Shown here: piece after piece, positions 9,515 through 17,333 of the stretch | Layout of the letters: every line of letters starts with the position of its first letter | Position numbering within the stretch: the stretch's first letter is position 1 | Origin: Bacteroidales bacterium | GTDB taxonomy: Bacteria; Bacteroidota; Bacteroidia; Bacteroidales; Paludibacteraceae | NCBI GenBank assembly: GCA_900769035.1 | Contig: CAAGFD010000061.1 | Span: 1-19,990 of the forward strand | Direction of reading: 5' to 3' | DNA: 19,990 bases | Notes under the pieces: generated by a model | Databases searched by the model: none | Seen by the model: only the letters and a program-made list of their open reading frames with translations | What the model was told of the DNA's origin: nothing | Position numbers and translations under genes: made by a program

Positions 9515-10699
9515 ATGTTTAATATTATCTGCATTACTACAACAATATTATGCGTACTCTCACTGATAGAGCTACTCTACCCTACGCATAAGAATTTTAG
9601 TAATCAGATATACCTTATTGCTATAATATTTACCACATTTATTACCTCTATTAAGTATTATTTCGGACCGGACATCTTCATCTATGTACCTATGTATGAA
9701 GAAATTCCAACCATTCAAGAGCTATTGGCACCCGGATACCGATCTAAATACGAGATAGGGTTTTTACTTTTTTGCAGTATCTGTAACCACGTTTTAGGTC
9801 TTAGCTTTTGGTGGATGACGGTGATAATAGACGTGCTGTTTTTCATAGCATTACATATGGTACTCAAAAAAATACCCTACCTTCGTACCCTGGCACTATT
9901 TGCCATCATACTATTAGAAAAAAATTTGGTTTTCTTTGAACTAAGGCAATGCCTTGCTGTAACGTTTTTCATATTCAGCATATTAGCCTTTAACAAAGAA
10001 AAATATATCATATATGCCTTAACAACGATAGTGGCGATACTGATGCACAAATCAGCCTCTTTTGTGTGTATGATAACACTGTTAACGCTGATAATATTAC
10101 GATTCAAACGCACTAACAACCTCTTTGCAGTATCGATGATATTCATCGTGGTATTTATGGCAATACCACTCAAAAACGTACTCTTGCTACTAAGTAATTA
10201 CCTACCGGTAGACGTTAACGTACTAAAATCCATACAAAACCATCTGACTATTGAGCGCAGAGTACAACTGATATTCATGCTATACTCATTGGTAATATAT
10301 TTAGGTTATGTATATTTCAACAGAAAAAAGGAGTTAAAAACATGGCATGCAGTAGCCGCATGCGGACTTCTATTGATATCACTCTTTTACCAGTATTGGT
10401 TCTTTATCAACAGGTTACGCTCTTACTTCTTGCCATTTATAACAATATACATCATCAACCTTGCTATAACAAACAAGGGATACAAACCTTTGGCAAAACA
10501 GGTATCAGTGGCAGTATTATACCTTTTCTTTATAATAAATACGCATAATATCTATAAAGGAAATGCCACATTAAAAAGCGGAATAGCGGAAACATCTACA
10601 ATATTTCAATTGCGTAACGAAAGTGCCGAAGAGATAAAAGCACGGAATATGAACAAAGCCATCAATTATTGGCTCAACGAATATATAGCCTCGGAATAG
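9515..10699 (+). CDS. EpsG/Wzy-type polysaccharide polymerase (multi-pass membrane protein)
   Basis: The 394-residue protein is a chain of hydrophobic segments with short polar loops, consistent with about ten or more membrane helices in the inner membrane. The arrangement GPD-x3-Y-x3-Y (51-61), a Glu/Leu/Arg/Gln helix start FFELRQCLAVTFF (140-152) and a His-Lys-Ser motif (178-180) are typical of the EpsG family of O-antigen and exopolysaccharide polymerases, which join lipid-linked oligosaccharide units on the periplasmic face. Being first in a run of glycosyltransferase genes supports a polymerase role. The ATG at 9515 begins directly with a membrane segment. I see no clear promoter in the 38 bp after the rpsP terminator; expression may come from read-through or from a weak promoter. 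A ligase of the WaaL type is the main alternative, but the sequence looks closer to EpsG. Confidence 0.75.
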   Translation: MFNIICITTTILCVLSLIELLYPTHKNFSNQIYLIAIIFTTFITSIKYYFGPDIFIYVPMYEEIPTIQELLAPGYRSKYEIGFLLFCSICNHVLGLSFWWMTVIIDVLFFIALHMVLKKIPYLRTLALFAIILLEKNLVFFELRQCLAVTFFIFSILAFNKEKYIIYALTTIVAILMHKSASFVCMITLLTLIILRFKRTNNLFAVSMIFIVVFMAIPLKNVLLLLSNYLPVDVNVLKSIQNHLTIERRVQLIFMLYSLVIYLGYVYFNRKKELKTWHAVAACGLLLISLFYQYWFFINRLRSYFLPFITIYIINLAITNKGYKPLAKQVSVAVLYLFFIINTHNIYKGNATLKSGIAETSTIFQLRNESAEEIKARNMNKAINYWLNEYIASE

Positions 10700-10735
10700 G
10701 CATATAATCGATTGATAAACAAAATATTATACGTG

Positions 10736-11620
10736 ATGGAAGTATCGGTAATCATTGTCAATTACAACTGCACGGAATTGACAAAGCAAGCAATAAAAAG
10801 CATCTACAACAGTGGCAACAACGTTAATTACGAAATTATTGTTGTAGATAACGCATCAACAAAAGCGGATAAAGACGAAATTATACGCTTTGCCACTGAG
10901 CACGATATAACACTACATCTCTCAAAAACCAATATAGGGTTCGGCAGAGCAAACAACATCGGGGCACAATATGCAAAAGGCGAATACCTGCTATTATTAA
11001 ACCCCGATACAATATTGATAAACAATGCAATAGATATACTTTACAACTTTGCCAAAAGCAATGACATAAAGATATGCGGAGGTAACTTATACGACGTAAA
11101 AGGTAATCCGACACACTCTTTTTGGCAAGTGATGCCCGGGATATTATTCGAAATCTCGGCATTGTGCAACAACAAGAATCTGAAATACAAGTATCACGGT
11201 AATTACGAGCACAACTACAGCAAAAAGCCAATAAAAGTAGGATACATAACCGGGGCAGACTTGATGATAGGAAAAGAGATCTACAAAAAGCTCGACGGCT
11301 TTGACGGAGACTACTTTATCTATTTCGAAGAGACCGACTTGCAATACAGAGCACGGCAGATGGGAATAGAAGCTTGGAGCGTACCGGAAGCGAAAATCAC
11401 TCACCTTGAGAGTCGCACAATGGTAAACTTTGCAAATAAAACAAAGCACTTCTATCAGTCGCGAAAAGTATATTTTAACAAACATAAAACGGCTACAAAT
11501 GCAAGAGTAGCCAACACGATTTTACTAATAAACTGTATGTTAAGGCGAGCATTATTCTTCATTCTCAGAAATAAAGAGAAGCAGGAATATTGGCGCATAA
11601 CACAAGAAAATATACGATAA
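10736..11620 (+). CDS. Glycosyltransferase family 2, rhamnosyltransferase-like
   Basis: This is a predicted cytoplasmic or membrane-associated GT-A enzyme that adds one sugar from a nucleotide-sugar donor to a lipid-linked glycan. The protein opens with MEVSVIIVNYN, followed by the nucleotide-binding VVDNAS (36-41), NIGFGRANNIG (67-77) and the DXD-equivalent NPDT (89-92). ITGADLM (171-177) and FEETDL (197-202) mark the acceptor/catalytic half of WbbL-like rhamnosyltransferases. I chose the ATG at 10736; the upstream TTG at 10712 would add eight residues that precede the normal start of the fold. It follows the polymerase gene by 36 bp, and the GT4 gene starts just after its stop. The donor sugar cannot be told from sequence. 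Confidence 0.87.
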   Translation: MEVSVIIVNYNCTELTKQAIKSIYNSGNNVNYEIIVVDNASTKADKDEIIRFATEHDITLHLSKTNIGFGRANNIGAQYAKGEYLLLLNPDTILINNAIDILYNFAKSNDIKICGGNLYDVKGNPTHSFWQVMPGILFEISALCNNKNLKYKYHGNYEHNYSKKPIKVGYITGADLMIGKEIYKKLDGFDGDYFIYFEETDLQYRARQMGIEAWSVPEAKITHLESRTMVNFANKTKHFYQSRKVYFNKHKTATNARVANTILLINCMLRRALFFILRNKEKQEYWRITQENIR

Positions 11621-11621
11621 T

Positions 11622-12656
11622 ATGTTGATAATAACAGGAACATATCCGCCACGCAGATGTGGAGTGGGTGATTATTGTTACAACCTGATACGCACGCAAA
11701 CGGCACGCGAATCGGGGTGGCAGGTATACACTACCGACTGTTGGAATATCAGCAATATCAGACAAATAACCAAAGAGATAAGCAAGATAAATTTCGACAT
11801 AGCGAACCTCCAATACCCTACTATGGGATACGGTACGAGCATTACTCCACATCTGCTTAAAATATACATTAAATACATACTACGAAAGCCGATAATTACT
11901 ACCATACACGAATATTCACGGCTCGGATGGAAGGGACGCTTGGCAGCGAAAATATTTTTCAGATGTTCGCGCCATACTATTTTTACTACGGAAGTAGAGC
12001 GGCAATTTGCTATAAAAAACAACGGCTACTTGAATAAAAAATCATCGATAGTAAAGATTTTCAGCAATATCGACCAAGCCGACGAAATCAAGCCCGTAGC
12101 AGAACGCACAAAAGACATAGGCTACTTCGGCTACATACGACCGGATAAAGGCATTGAGACGTTTATCGACGTATGCGAACAGATATCGGCACAAAACAAA
12201 GAGTGCAGAATGTACATCATGGGGCAAACGCAAGAAGAATTTCGTTGGTTTTACGAGCCTATTATAAAGCGAATTGAGAAATGTAATATAGAATTGATAT
12301 TAAACCGCTCGGCAAAAGAGGTAGCAAACATACTATCGGATACGAAAATAGCCTATCTACCATATCCCGACGGACTGACGGAGAGACGAGGGTCATTTCT
12401 TGCAGCACTATTAAACAAATGCTTAATAGTAAGTACCATCGGCACATTTACAACAGAGAAAATGAAACAAGCATTCACCCTTTGTGAAAACGAAAAAGCA
12501 CCCGAGGTACTGAACAATATATTAAAAGATATAGAAAATAACGGAGAACAACAGAGAGTACTGACAGAGAATATAGAACATTATATTGAAAACCAAATAC
12601 CACAATCGTGGGAAAGCGTGGCACTGCAGTACAAACAAATTATTACTGAAATATGA
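11622..12656 (+). CDS. Glycosyltransferase family 4 (GT-B fold)
   Basis: The 344-residue protein has the two-domain GT-B plan. The N-terminal acceptor domain starts MLIITGTYPPRRCGVGDY, the glycine-rich opening of GT4 enzymes, and contains HEYS at 96-99. The C-terminal donor domain has GYIRPDKGIE (170-179) and the sugar-nucleotide site YPDGLTERRGS (248-258). In that site only the first Glu of the classic E-x7-E pair is evident; the ERRGS variant is common in one GT4 subgroup. It starts 1 bp after the preceding stop, and its own stop overlaps the next start in an ATGA, so translation is probably coupled along the operon. It is likely to be one of five consecutive sugar-adding steps of the same glycan. 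Confidence 0.85.
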   Translation: MLIITGTYPPRRCGVGDYCYNLIRTQTARESGWQVYTTDCWNISNIRQITKEISKINFDIANLQYPTMGYGTSITPHLLKIYIKYILRKPIITTIHEYSRLGWKGRLAAKIFFRCSRHTIFTTEVERQFAIKNNGYLNKKSSIVKIFSNIDQADEIKPVAERTKDIGYFGYIRPDKGIETFIDVCEQISAQNKECRMYIMGQTQEEFRWFYEPIIKRIEKCNIELILNRSAKEVANILSDTKIAYLPYPDGLTERRGSFLAALLNKCLIVSTIGTFTTEKMKQAFTLCENEKAPEVLNNILKDIENNGEQQRVLTENIEHYIENQIPQSWESVALQYKQIITEI

Positions 12657-13372
12657 ATTCGATATGTATAGCAACATATAACGGAGAACAATATATTAAA
12701 GAGCAGCTGGATTCAATATTAAAACAGATTGCATCGGACGATGAAGTAATAATATCCGACGACTCATCAACCGACCACACTATAGAGATAATTAAATCCA
12801 TCAACGACTCTCGTATAAAAATTCTCCATGCGGAGTATCACCATTTCAAATGGAATTTTGAAAATGCCCTTAAGCATGCAAAAGGAGATATCATCTTTTT
12901 ATCGGACCAAGACGACGTGTGGATTGACGGGAAATACGAAGCATGTATCGAGGCATTAAAAGAGTACGACCTCGTATGCACAAATTCCATTGTGGTGGAT
13001 GCAGAGCTGAACACGTTGATACCGGATTTCTTTAAATATTACCATTCCGGCAAAGGAATAATAAAAAACTCGCTGAAAAACACCTATTTCGGCGCATGTC
13101 TCGCTTTTAAAAGGAGAATAAAAGAAGCAGCATTGCCATTCCCACAAACAATGGAGATAGGACATGACATATGGCTCGGTTTGGTGGCTGAGAGTATAGG
13201 TAAAGTAAAATTTATCGAAACACCATATCTACTTTACAGAAGGCATGCCAACGCGCTCACCAATATACTCAACAAACTAGGCACACGAAGCAACCGACCA
13301 TTCATAACTAAAGTAACAAGCAGATTTATAGTATTATACAACATACTTAAATTCAATATAAAAAAGAAATAA
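12653..13372 (+). CDS. Glycosyltransferase family 2 (alpha-rhamnosyltransferase-like)
   Basis: The 239-residue GT-A enzyme starts MNSICIATYNGEQYIKEQL. It has SDDSST (35-40), the DXD-bearing DQDDVW (85-90), HDIW (171-174) as the likely catalytic region, and YRRH (195-198) near the end. The combination of DQDDVW, HD-x-W and YR-x-H is that of GT2 enzymes often annotated as alpha-1,3-rhamnosyltransferases, but the real donor is unknown. The ATG lies inside the stop of the GT4 gene (4-bp overlap). The next gene begins 2 bp after its stop. Confidence 0.87.
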   Translation: MNSICIATYNGEQYIKEQLDSILKQIASDDEVIISDDSSTDHTIEIIKSINDSRIKILHAEYHHFKWNFENALKHAKGDIIFLSDQDDVWIDGKYEACIEALKEYDLVCTNSIVVDAELNTLIPDFFKYYHSGKGIIKNSLKNTYFGACLAFKRRIKEAALPFPQTMEIGHDIWLGLVAESIGKVKFIETPYLLYRRHANALTNILNKLGTRSNRPFITKVTSRFIVLYNILKFNIKKK

Positions 13373-13374
13373 TA

Positions 13375-14133
13375 ATGACTGATAATCTAGTATCTATAAT
13401 TACACCATTGTATAATGGAGAGAGATTTGTATCACAAACCATAGAGAGTGTGCTCAATCAGACATACCCTCATTGGGAAATGATAGTCATCAACGACGGC
13501 TCGAAAGACAATAGTGAAGAGATTGTAAAAAGCTATTGTGCAAAAGACGCTCGGATAACACTGCTCAGTCAGCCTAACGCCGGATCGGCAGCTGCACGCA
13601 ACAACGGAATACGACATGCAAACGGACGATATATAGCATTATTAGACGCCGACGATGTATGGGAACCCTTCTTTTTAGAGAGCCAATTGGCACTTATGAA
13701 GGAGCACAACGCCACACTGGTATACGGCTCTCACAAACGCATTGACGAAAACAATAACGAATGTCTGAAACCATTTATCGTACCGGAACACGTAACGTAC
13801 ACCGACATACTTAAGACTTGCTCGATATCTTGCCTTACAGGACTTTACGATACAAAGCAATATGGCAAGATATATCTGAATGAAGAATTTCGCTCTTTAC
13901 GCGACGACCATATCTATTGGCTCGAAATATTAAAAAAATGCGGAGAAGCATGGGGTAATAAAGAGATAATAGCATCGTATAGGATATTAAGCACCTCTAC
14001 CACACACAACAAAATGAAAGTGATAATACCCCAATTCAAAGTATATTACAAGTGCGAGAAACTCGGACTTATAAAGAGCATCTATTATTTAATAAATTGG
14101 GCGTTTTACGGATTTTTAAAATACAGAAAATAG
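13375..14133 (+). CDS. Glycosyltransferase family 2 (O-antigen/capsule type)
   Basis: The 252-residue GT-A enzyme begins MTDNLVSIITPLYNGERFV. It has INDGSKDNS (39-47) for nucleotide binding, GSAAARNNGI (70-79), DADDVW (91-96) with the metal-binding Asp residues, DDHIYWLEI (177-185) as the catalytic-base region, and YRI at 202-204. This layout is typical of short GT2 enzymes in O-antigen and capsule clusters. The C-terminus ends in an amphipathic/hydrophobic stretch that may contact the membrane. It differs from the two NPD/NSD-type GT2 proteins in this locus and is closest in plan to the preceding gene. The donor is not predictable. Confidence 0.87.
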   Translation: MTDNLVSIITPLYNGERFVSQTIESVLNQTYPHWEMIVINDGSKDNSEEIVKSYCAKDARITLLSQPNAGSAAARNNGIRHANGRYIALLDADDVWEPFFLESQLALMKEHNATLVYGSHKRIDENNNECLKPFIVPEHVTYTDILKTCSISCLTGLYDTKQYGKIYLNEEFRSLRDDHIYWLEILKKCGEAWGNKEIIASYRILSTSTTHNKMKVIIPQFKVYYKCEKLGLIKSIYYLINWAFYGFLKYRK

Positions 14134-14175
14134 AATTACTACACACAACAAAAAGTATAAAATCAATCCGAAATA

Positions 14176-15012
14176 ATGACGGACAAAAAATTCATCATAA
14201 ACACCTCTATAGTATTATATCACACACCGATAGAAGAATTGCAAAAAGTAGTGAAAACACTATTGCAAAGCAACCATATCGGTGAAATATTTTTGATTGA
14301 CAATACGGAAGAAAGAGACGAGCGATATGGTAAAATAGAGGGAACTGAATGGATTTGGAACGGCAAAAATATCGGCTACGGAGCCGCACATAATATAGGA
14401 ATAAGAAAATCTATTCGCACAGGTGCAGATTATCATTTGGTTATCAACAGTGATATAGAATTTCAGCCAGAAGTAATAAGCATTCTATCGGAATATTTAG
14501 AAACACACCGCGATGTGGCACAAATCATGCCCAAGGTACTATCGCCCGACGGTAGCAATCAGCACCTGGCTAAATTATTACCAACACCATACGACCTCAT
14601 AGCTCGTAGATTTCTGCCAAAGTCACTGACGCACAAACGCACAAAACATTTTGAACTTCACAGCCTAAAAGATGATACCGAATATAACATACCTTATCTA
14701 TCAGGATGTTTTATGCTACTGAGGTGCGAAGCCCTTAAAGGGGCAGGAATATTCGACGAAAGATATTTTATGTATCCGGAGGACATCGATTTAACGCGCC
14801 GCCTGCATGAATGGTTCCGCACTATATATTACCCTCAAACAACCATAATTCACAACCACAAAAGAGCATCATATCACAGCGGAAAATTACTTTTAATACA
14901 TATCGTAAACATAATAAAATACTTCAATAAGTGGGGATGGATAGTAGATAAAGAGAGAACTAAGATGAACCGAGCCGTAATATCCGAAATAAGCAGAGGA
15001 GGGAAAAAATGA
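14176..15012 (+). CDS. Glycosyltransferase family 2, rhamnosyltransferase-like
   Basis: The 278-residue protein has SIVLYHTP near its start, IDNT (41-44), NIGYGAAHNIG (65-75), the DXD-equivalent NSDIEF (91-96), LSGCFML (175-181) and PEDIDL (201-206). These positions parallel those of the first GT2 of the locus (NIGFGRANNIG, NPDT, ITGADLM, FEETDL), so the two belong to the same subfamily and may have arisen by old duplication while adding different sugars. It starts 42 bp after the previous stop, the longest spacing among the glycosyltransferase genes, with no obvious promoter. Its stop overlaps the WbqC start in an ATGA. Confidence 0.87.
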   Translation: MTDKKFIINTSIVLYHTPIEELQKVVKTLLQSNHIGEIFLIDNTEERDERYGKIEGTEWIWNGKNIGYGAAHNIGIRKSIRTGADYHLVINSDIEFQPEVISILSEYLETHRDVAQIMPKVLSPDGSNQHLAKLLPTPYDLIARRFLPKSLTHKRTKHFELHSLKDDTEYNIPYLSGCFMLLRCEALKGAGIFDERYFMYPEDIDLTRRLHEWFRTIYYPQTTIIHNHKRASYHSGKLLLIHIVNIIKYFNKWGWIVDKERTKMNRAVISEISRGGKK

Positions 15013-15641
15013 AGCCGACACTATTACCTTTAGCATATTTTGGTAGCATCTACTATTATGCCTGTCTGACACAACGAAATACAATAACCGACATACACTC
15101 GCATTATGTAAAACAAACGTCGGCAAACAGATGCAACATACTAACATCAAACGGCATCCAGACCTTGAGTATTCCGGTAGAGAAAAGTGAAAAAACAGCT
15201 ATTAAGGATATAAAAATATCTACGCACGACAATTGGCAGCAACTCCATTGGCGAGCAATAGAATCCGCTTACAGTTCGTCACCCTTTTTCGAATATTTTT
15301 GCGATGAATATCATCCGTTTTATGGAAAAAGGTGGAATTTTTTATTGGATTTCGACCTTGAAATAGAGAGCAAAACCCTTGAATTATTAAATTTTAAAGA
15401 CGTAAATATCGAATTATCAACACGATACATCAAAGAAGGAGAAGATGAAATAATAGATTATAGAAAAGAGTTACAACCTAAAAAATTTGATGTATCTTTG
15501 CATAACGAATTGAGTGCCCCCTACTATCAAGTATTTGACGACAAGTACGGGTTTACACCCAATTTAAGCATAATAGATTTATTATTCAACATGGGTAATG
15601 AATCGAAATTATACCTAAAAAAGATAACAACAATAAAATAA
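15009..15641 (+). CDS. WbqC family protein
   Basis: The 210-residue protein matches the WbqC-like family, which is common in O-antigen clusters and in Bacteroidota; its biochemical role is not well settled. Recognisable family features are the opening PLAYFGSIYYYACL, the YVKQTSANRCNI segment (33-44), LSIPV (53-57), and the stretch HWRAIESAYSSSPFFEYF (80-97) followed by a conserved Pro/Tyr turn and a Trp at 109. The 4-bp overlap with the last glycosyltransferase gene places it in the same operon, which suggests work on the same glycan, perhaps on a modified sugar or a substituent. That role is inference from position. Confidence 0.87.
   Translation: MKPTLLPLAYFGSIYYYACLTQRNTITDIHSHYVKQTSANRCNILTSNGIQTLSIPVEKSEKTAIKDIKISTHDNWQQLHWRAIESAYSSSPFFEYFCDEYHPFYGKRWNFLLDFDLEIESKTLELLNFKDVNIELSTRYIKEGEDEIIDYRKELQPKKFDVSLHNELSAPYYQVFDDKYGFTPNLSIIDLLFNMGNESKLYLKKITTIK
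15493..15500 (+). promoter_or_regulatory. Possible -7 element of an internal ilvE promoter
   Basis: TATCTTTG inside the WbqC gene fits the Bacteroidota -7 consensus TAnnTTTG and is followed by CAT. No TTTG is found 19-21 bp upstream, so this is a half match. It lies about 175 bp before the ilvE start. ilvE looks separately expressed by its codon choice, but this box alone does not prove a promoter. Confidence 0.25.
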
Positions 15642-15674
15642 CATACAATAAATAACCAAAAAAATCTTATAGAC

Positions 15675-16700
15675 ATGGAACAAAACATTGATTGGGGAAG
15701 TCTTGGTTTCGGCTATGTACCAACCGACTATAATGTACGTTGCACATATACAAATGGTGCATGGGGAGAATTAAGAGTAGAAAGCAAACCTACACTTGAG
15801 ATGCACATCTCAGCAGCAGTGCTTCACTATGCACAAGAGTGCTTTGAAGGATTGAAAGCATTCCGTGGTAAAGACGGTAAAGTACGTATTTTCCGTATAG
15901 AAGATAACGGAAGACGTATGCAAGACTCTTGCCGTGGTATCAAAATGCCGGAGTTCCCACTTGATAAATTCAAAGAAGCAGTTATCAAAGTTGTAAAACT
16001 CAACGAGAAATTCATTCCACCATACGAGACAGGTGCATCACTTTACATCCGACCTGTATTATTTGGTACTACTCCACTTGTAGGAGTAAAACCAGCATCA
16101 GACTACGAATTTGTAGTATTTGTAACACCTGTAGGTCCATATTTCAAAGGCGGTTTCCAAGCAACACCATTTATGCTCAGTCGTAAATACGACCGTGCAG
16201 CACCTCTTGGTACCGGAAACCTCAAAGTAGGTGGTAACTATGCAGCAGGTATGACTGCCACAGTAGAGAGCCACGACATGGGATATTCTGCAGTATTCTA
16301 TATCGACCCTAAAGAGAAAAAATATATAGATGAATGTGGAGCAGCAAACTTCTTCGCAATTAAAGGCAACTCATACATCACTCCAAAATCAGACTCTATT
16401 CTCCCTTCTATCACCAACAGAAGTTTACGTGCGATAGCAGAAGACCTTGGTATGACAGTAGAGCAACGCCACATAGAAGTAGAAGAGCTTGGTACATTTG
16501 ACGAGGCAGGAGCTTGCGGAACAGCAGCAGTTATCTCTCCTGTAGCTAAAATTGTAGATATCGACACTAACAAAATTTACGAATTCTGCAAAGATGGCAA
16601 ACCGGGACCAAAATGTACTTTACTTTACAACACTCTCCGTGCAATTCAATACGGAGAAAAAGAAGATAAATTCGGTTGGAATACTATTGTAGAATTTTAA
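15675..16700 (+). CDS. ilvE: Branched-chain amino acid aminotransferase
   Basis: This PLP enzyme of fold type IV catalyses the last step of valine, leucine and isoleucine synthesis, and its reverse in degradation, using glutamate/2-oxoglutarate. The 341-residue protein shows HYAQECFEGLKAFRG (51-65), the PLP-binding Lys184 in LGTGNLKVGGNYAAG, DECGAANFFAIKG and the late GTAAVISPV motif, all in the usual order and spacing. Length is normal for the family. The ATG at 15675 is 33 bp after the WbqC stop. Its codons (many GGT, CGT, GTA, ACA) are more like those of rpsP than those of the adjacent glycosyltransferases, which suggests a housekeeping gene beside an acquired or fast-evolving locus. A terminator follows it. 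Confidence 0.97.
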   Translation: MEQNIDWGSLGFGYVPTDYNVRCTYTNGAWGELRVESKPTLEMHISAAVLHYAQECFEGLKAFRGKDGKVRIFRIEDNGRRMQDSCRGIKMPEFPLDKFKEAVIKVVKLNEKFIPPYETGASLYIRPVLFGTTPLVGVKPASDYEFVVFVTPVGPYFKGGFQATPFMLSRKYDRAAPLGTGNLKVGGNYAAGMTATVESHDMGYSAVFYIDPKEKKYIDECGAANFFAIKGNSYITPKSDSILPSITNRSLRAIAEDLGMTVEQRHIEVEELGTFDEAGACGTAAVISPVAKIVDIDTNKIYEFCKDGKPGPKCTLLYNTLRAIQYGEKEDKFGWNTIVEF

Positions 16701-16720
16701 TTGAATATAAATACTAATTA

Positions 16721-16772
16721 AAATAAAGGGGCTATGTTGTAATAAAGAATTACGGCATAGCCTCTTTATTTT
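16721..16772. terminator. Hairpin terminator after ilvE, probably bidirectional
   Basis: AAATAAAGGGGCTATG (16721-16736) pairs with CATAGCCTCTTTATTT (16756-16771) over 16 positions with one G-T wobble. The arms are A-rich on the left and T-rich on the right, so both strands give a stem followed by a U-rich tail. It lies 21 bp past the ilvE stop, and on the other strand just after the end of the RHS remnant. Confidence 0.8.
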
Positions 16773-16777
16773 ATGTT

Positions 16778-17235
16778 TCATAGTCTATTATACAAAACAC
16801 CTCCGGCAAAGGCAACAATCTTAACAACGCAATGGTCAAAAACTTCATTATAAAGGGCTTCAGACTGGTATTTTATGCCTTTTCAAGTTTTACCAGACAG
16901 CAATAAATATCCTCATCGTGCTGTTTATCAAGCGAAACAACAGGATATTTTTGGTCTTCAAAGCCACCACCGCCAAGCACCGTTGCTATTCGTTCCGCTC
17001 CGGCATAATAGTGCTTAGTATAGCCTTTCGGGGTAATAGCAATGTACGGATTCGGATACACCACACACCAATCAAAGACGGCAGTGGTGTAAGAATATCC
17101 TGCGTTGACTTGCTCTATGCCACTGGTGACGGTGAGTTTATACACCCTCTCTCCTTTTGCATCATAACCATAATACCCGGCATATTTCTCTCCCAACACA
17201 AACCGCAAGCGGTTCTCTTCGTCCCAATCATGTTT
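16778..17235 (-). pseudogene. RHS/YD-repeat protein remnant (truncated, frameshifted)
   Basis: Read on the minus strand from 17235 the frame gives HDWDEENRLRFVLGEKY, YYGYDAKGERVYKLT, then YPNPYIAITPKGYTKHYY and AGAERIATVLGGGGFED. This is the typical wall-type repeat and pre-core region of Bacteroidales RHS proteins, large secreted or surface proteins that often carry toxin tips. An in-frame TAA at 17236-17238 stands directly upstream with no start codon between, so the 5' part of what should be a protein of a thousand residues or more is gone. The frame stops with TAA at 16873-16875, but a -1 shift near 16876-16885 re-opens about 31 sensible codons (including SEALYNEVFDHC) down to TGA at 16778-16780. 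Truncation at both ends and the shift mark it as a dead fragment. Its homology beyond the frameshift is my inference. Confidence 0.7.
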
Positions 17236-17333
17236 TTAGATTACACTCTACAAAGGTATACAATATTTTTTACATCATATTATATAGACGCTTATTTTCT
17301 TCCTTAATTAGAATATTAAAGTACAAGATATTC

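Noticed and set aside
9246..9566. Plus-strand frame overlapping the rpsP 3' end and the terminator
   Set aside because: It is a shifted reading of the S16 Lys/Ala tail (Lys/Leu-rich) and runs through a strong terminator hairpin.
10712..10735. Upstream TTG start for the first GT2 gene
   Set aside because: The ATG at 10736 gives the standard GT2 opening; the extra eight residues match nothing in the family.
11675..12022. Alternate-frame ORFs on both strands within the GT4 gene
   Set aside because: The GT4 frame carries coherent motifs throughout, while these frames lack any family signature.
14052..14285. Small plus-strand frame across the junction of the last two glycosyltransferase genes
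   Set aside because: It overlaps the well-supported ends of both genes in another frame and has a low-complexity Lys/His/Ile composition without a domain.
16873..17208. The 111-codon minus-strand frame as an independent intact gene
   Set aside because: It begins at a TTG inside a conserved RHS motif whose upstream residues are still encoded back to a stop, so it is a gene fragment rather than a complete small protein.
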